Assembly (NCBI GenBank): GCA_900550825.1
Contig: URTZ01000079.1
Coordinates: forward strand, 1-9,013
Reading direction: 5' to 3'
Source: an uncultured Collinsella sp.
GTDB taxonomy: Bacteria > Actinomycetota > Coriobacteriia > Coriobacteriales > Coriobacteriaceae
Length of the DNA: 9,013 bases
The notes under the pieces were generated by a model. That model ran no database searches. It was not told where the DNA came from and saw nothing but the letters and a program-made list of their open reading frames with translations. The position numbers were made by a program, and so were the translations under genes. How positions within the stretch are numbered: the first letter of the stretch is position 1; each line of letters opens with the position of its first letter. This document shows, one piece after another, positions 6,358 to 9,013 of this stretch.

Positions 6358-7614
6358 ATGGCTTCCACCAACTCCAACAAGGGTCGCGCCGTCGTGCTTT
6401 CCGCCGCATGCGTCACCATGTTCTTCATCAGCTCCATCGCGCTGTATTCCGTCGTGAGCAAGAACCTGCTCGCCGTCTACCCCGAGTGGTCCAGCGCTCT
6501 TACCTGGGCTTTCCCGGTCTTTCAGACCATCATGGCCGTGACGGGCATCTTCGCCGGCCGCATCTCCGATAAGATCGGCCCGCGCAACGTCGTAATCGCC
6601 GCCGCCGTGTGCTACGGCCTAGGCTGGTTCATGTCCGGCACCGTCACCGAGCCGTGGCAGTTCTACCTGTGGTTCTCGCTCGTCGCCGCCATCGGCAACG
6701 GCCTGGGCTACAACCCGGCGCTCACCACCGGACAAAAGTGGTTCATCGACAAGAAGGGTCTCGCCTCCGGCATCACCCTGGCCGCTTCGACCGCCGGCCC
6801 CGCCGTGCTGTCCCCGGTGCTCGCCTCGCTGCTCATCCCGAGCCTGGGCATCTTTGGCGCCCTCAAGGCGCTCGGCGTCATCTTCTTTGTGACGATCGCC
6901 GCCTCCGCCCTGTTCCTGAAGGCCCCCGAGGCCGGCTGGCTGCCCGAGGGCTTCGAGGCCCCCAAGGGTGGCGCGCATGCCGGCACCTTCGGTGACCTCA
7001 CTCCGGGCGAGATGGTCAAGACCCCGCGCTTCTGGGTTCTCATCGTCACCTTCGCCTTTGCCGCCACCGCGGGCACCCTGCTCGTCGGCAAGGTTGCCTC
7101 CATCGCCGCCGTCCAGCTCTTCGCCGACCCCACGAGCGCCGCGGCCGTCGCCCTCGGCGGTGTGGTCGTCTCCGTCAACACCTGCGCCAACCTGGTCGGT
7201 CGTCTGTCCTTTGGCCAGATCATCGACAAGCTCGGCGCCTATAAGTCGCTGCTCATCAGCCTTGTCGTCACCATCGTCGCGCTCGTCATCATGTCGATGA
7301 GCTTCACGCAGAGCATGTTCTTTGTGGCACTCGCCCTGCTCGGCTTTAGCTTTGGCGCCCTGCTCGTCATCTACCCGCCGCTCACCGGTGGCGCCTTTGG
7401 CACCAGCAACATCGGCGTCAACTACGGCATCATGTTTTTGGGTTACGCCGCTTCCACCTGGATCAGCCAGCCCATCACCGCCGTGCTGTATCACGCCGAG
7501 GCCGGCAGCGCCGCCTACCAGCAGTCCTTCTACGGTGCCATCGTAATCGCCGCAATCGCCGTCGTGCTCACCGTCTACATGATGGTCTCCGACAGCAAGA
7601 AGAAGTCCGCCTAG
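6358..7614 (+). CDS. MFS transporter, OFA (oxalate/formate antiporter)-like family
   Basis: This is a 418-residue polytopic inner-membrane carrier with about 12 predicted helices in two halves. The MFS motif A is GRISDKIGPR (67-76) in the loop after helix 2. A second copy, GQIIDKLG (286-293), sits at the matching loop of the C-terminal half, as expected from the internal duplication of the superfamily. The central cytoplasmic loop (about residues 195-225) is followed by TPRFWVL, a common feature of the OFA/monocarboxylate branch. Members move small carboxylates such as oxalate, formate or lactate, but many have unknown substrates, so the assignment is to family only. The start is ATG 6358 with a weak AAAGAG site, 65 bp after the SDR stop. 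Its place between two dehydrogenases suggests it imports or exchanges their substrate or product. Confidence 0.9.
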   Translation: MASTNSNKGRAVVLSAACVTMFFISSIALYSVVSKNLLAVYPEWSSALTWAFPVFQTIMAVTGIFAGRISDKIGPRNVVIAAAVCYGLGWFMSGTVTEPWQFYLWFSLVAAIGNGLGYNPALTTGQKWFIDKKGLASGITLAASTAGPAVLSPVLASLLIPSLGIFGALKALGVIFFVTIAASALFLKAPEAGWLPEGFEAPKGGAHAGTFGDLTPGEMVKTPRFWVLIVTFAFAATAGTLLVGKVASIAAVQLFADPTSAAAVALGGVVVSVNTCANLVGRLSFGQIIDKLGAYKSLLISLVVTIVALVIMSMSFTQSMFFVALALLGFSFGALLVIYPPLTGGAFGTSNIGVNYGIMFLGYAASTWISQPITAVLYHAEAGSAAYQQSFYGAIVIAAIAVVLTVYMMVSDSKKKSA

Positions 7615-7623
7615 TTTTGCTTG

Positions 7624-7652
7624 ATGCGGCAAGGACCGCCCCCTTGCCGCAT
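7624..7652 (+). other. 11-bp perfect hairpin in the MFS-Gfo/Idh spacer
   Basis: ATGCGGCAAGG (7624-7634) and CCTTGCCGCAT (7642-7652) pair perfectly around a 7-nt loop. No T-run follows (ATTCCACCGC), so it is not a standard intrinsic terminator. Lying 9 bp after the MFS stop and 18 bp before the next ribosome binding site, it could stabilise the upstream mRNA, mark a processing site or partly attenuate the last gene. Confidence 0.75.
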
Positions 7653-7681
7653 TCCACCGCCACCAGTATTAAGGAGTCGAA

Positions 7682-8722
7682 ATGTCTGAGCTCAACCCCG
7701 TCCGCATTGCCGTTATCGGCGCCGGCGCCATGGGCCGCAACCACATCCGCTTTGTCACCGAGGAGCCCGAGGCCGAGCTCGTCGCCATCGCCGACGCCTT
7801 TGAGGGCGCCCGCGCCACGGCCGAGGCCGCCGGCGTGCCGTTTTATACCGATCCCGCCCAGATGATGGACGAGGTCAAGCCCGAGGCCGTCATCATCGCC
7901 ACGCCCAACGACCTACACCTGGGCGTTGCCCGCGAGGCTGTGAAGCGCAACATCGTGCCGTTGGTCGAAAAGCCGATCTCCAACGACCTGGAGGATGCCC
8001 AGGCCTTCGCCGCCGAGGCCGAGACCGCCGGAGTGCCCGTGCTCGTGGGTCAGCATCGTCGCCACAATCCCTTCGTCAACAAGGCCAAGGAGATCATCGA
8101 GTCTGGCGAGCTGGGCAAGCTCACCGTGTCGAGTTTCCACTACATGATCTATAAGAATGACGAGTACTTCGACGTCGAGTGGCGCCGCAAGAAGGGCGCC
8201 GGCCCGATCCTAGTCAACCTGGTGCACGACGTCGACCTGCTCCGTTACCTGCTGGGCGAGCCCGTTGCCGTCCAGGGTATGCAGTCCAGCGCCGCCCGCG
8301 GTTTTGAGACCGAGGACTCCGCCGTGGTCAACGTCCGTTTTGCCGATGGCGCGCTTGCGAGCATGACCATCTCCGACGCCACCGCCAGCCCCTGGAACTG
8401 GGAGGCAACCGCTCGCGAGGATCCGCAGTACCGCCCCTTCGACGCCGACGCCTACTTTATCGGCGGAACCTTGGGCGCTCTGTCGCTGCCCCGCCTGCAC
8501 CAGTTCTCCTACGACGGCGCCTCCAACTGGCACAAGCCGCTGCAGATGGAGATTCCGGCCGTGGACCCGGCACTGCCGCACAAGATGCAGCTCAAGCACT
8601 TTGTGAAGGTTGTCCGCCGCGAGGTCGAGCCCGTCGTGACCCCCGCCGATAACGTCAAGACGCTCACGCTTCTCAACGCCATCAAGGAGGCCGCCGAGAC
8701 CGGCCAGCTCGTCGAGCTGTAA
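7682..8722 (+). CDS. Gfo/Idh/MocA-family NAD(P)-dependent oxidoreductase
   Basis: This is a 346-residue, probably cytosolic dehydrogenase. The N-terminal Rossmann domain has GAGAMG (13-18) and an acidic Asp38 after the second strand, in favour of NAD. The family motif EKP is at 96-98, with Lys97 the usual catalytic lysine. The C-terminal alpha/beta domain has the active-site segment NLVHDVDLLRYLLG, with His182 and Asp185 in the positions normally used for catalysis. The length is normal for the family, which oxidises or reduces sugars, inositols, sugar acids and related hydroxy compounds; the substrate here is not readable. The start at ATG 7682 has AAGGAG 5 nt upstream. It is the third gene of the operon, 67 bp after the MFS gene and downstream of a perfect hairpin. 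Together with the SDR it could oxidise and reduce neighbouring carbons of one substrate, that is, epimerise it. Confidence 0.94.
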   Translation: MSELNPVRIAVIGAGAMGRNHIRFVTEEPEAELVAIADAFEGARATAEAAGVPFYTDPAQMMDEVKPEAVIIATPNDLHLGVAREAVKRNIVPLVEKPISNDLEDAQAFAAEAETAGVPVLVGQHRRHNPFVNKAKEIIESGELGKLTVSSFHYMIYKNDEYFDVEWRRKKGAGPILVNLVHDVDLLRYLLGEPVAVQGMQSSAARGFETEDSAVVNVRFADGALASMTISDATASPWNWEATAREDPQYRPFDADAYFIGGTLGALSLPRLHQFSYDGASNWHKPLQMEIPAVDPALPHKMQLKHFVKVVRREVEPVVTPADNVKTLTLLNAIKEAAETGQLVEL

Positions 8723-8795
8723 TGCCTTAAGAGCGACCGCGGCAGAAACCCCATGCCGAGCCCCTCGGTCCGCCACCAACAAGCCCCTCTTCTTT

Positions 8796-8829
8796 GCCCC
8801 GTGAGCAGCCTCCTGCCCGCGGGGCTTTT
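8796..8829 (+). terminator. Intrinsic terminator of the SDR-MFS-Gfo/Idh operon
   Basis: The arms 8796-8808 (GCCCCGTGAGCAG) and 8813-8825 (CTGCCCGCGGGGC) pair with a single A/C mismatch and one G-U around a CCTC loop, and TTTT follows at 8826-8829. It lies 73 bp after the last stop codon. A smaller hairpin, CCGAG-CCC-CTCGG (8756-8768), precedes it. Confidence 0.85.
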
Positions 8830-9013
8830 GGACTACATTGGTAATGATTTTTCTGGAGCGGGGGCTATTTTGCGCCTCAGCTTGGTTCGTGCGCCACGAA
8901 ATGGGCCTATCTACTACGTTTAACCGACTACCATCAACCATACCGAATTTCGCGAAATAAAAACCGACGCTCCTATAAGTTGTCAATAGGCAGTTTGCGG
9001 GAGCGCTCCCTTC
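8830..9013. other. Gene-free tail with short palindromes, probable control region
   Basis: No supported gene is seen. A 38-codon frame (8844-8960) has no ribosome binding site. Palindromes are ATTTCGCGAAAT (8947-8958, perfect), CCTAT/ATAGG (8972-8976 and 8986-8990) and GGGAGCGCTCCC (8999-9010, perfect). On the minus strand TTGACA occurs at 8986-8981. This pattern fits an upstream control region for a gene past the window end, but its orientation is not decidable. Confidence 0.4.

Noticed and set aside
8844..8960. 38-codon plus-strand frame after the terminator
   Set aside because: There is no Shine-Dalgarno sequence and no recognisable domain. It would be worth reconsidering only if conserved in relatives.
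8210..8986. 258-codon minus-strand frame over the Gfo/Idh gene
   Set aside because: It starts at a TTG that is also a TTGACA-like element, has no ribosome binding site, and is low-complexity shadow sequence.
8958..8986. Minus-strand promoter with TTGACA (8986-8981) and TTTTAT
   Set aside because: The -35 match is perfect, but the -10 is poor and no minus-strand gene follows before the convergent operon.

Overview
The window is about 9 kb of high-GC bacterial DNA with strong GCC/GTC/CTC/AAG codon preference in most genes. Its protein types (a paired type I ABC exporter, a LysR regulator starting with a GTG-MYDRRLEA-like N-terminus, an OFA-type MFS carrier) suggest a Coriobacteriia member, perhaps Collinsella or a relative. 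That placement is an inference from style and composition; no rRNA or other marker gene is present.

Layout. (1) Positions 1-2630 hold the 3' part of one ABC exporter half-transporter gene and a complete second one. They overlap by 8 bp and very probably form a heterodimeric exporter with one degenerate and one consensus ATP site. (2) Positions 2631-3163 contain no convincing gene. They hold an imperfect hairpin, a strong intrinsic terminator, a strikingly regular array of six 16-bp arms in alternating orientation (2802-2973), and a candidate promoter for the next gene. (3) Positions 3164-4255 encode a membrane-anchored diguanylate cyclase with an intact GGDEF motif and no inhibitory RxxD site. 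(4) Positions 4299-5177, on the minus strand, encode a LysR-type regulator that converges on the cyclase gene and diverges from the next operon. (5) Positions 5411-8722 hold a three-gene plus-strand cluster: an SDR dehydrogenase, an OFA/MFS carrier and a Gfo/Idh/MocA oxidoreductase, closed by a strong terminator at 8796-8829. (6) Positions 8830-9013 have no supported gene and several short palindromes, probably the control region of a gene beyond the window.

How the genes work together. The LysR protein with its divergent SDR-MFS-Gfo/Idh operon looks like a self-contained module for uptake and NAD(P)-dependent conversion of a small, probably polar or acidic, organic substrate. The substrate cannot be read from the sequence. 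The ABC exporter and the cyclase appear to be separate transcription units.

The least explained element is the 2802-2973 array. It consists of three 48-bp units, each 16-bp arm / 16-bp centre / inverted 16-bp arm, separated by two 14-bp linkers, so the arms recur about every three helical turns. It could be a protein-binding array or a REP/BIME-like mosaic element.
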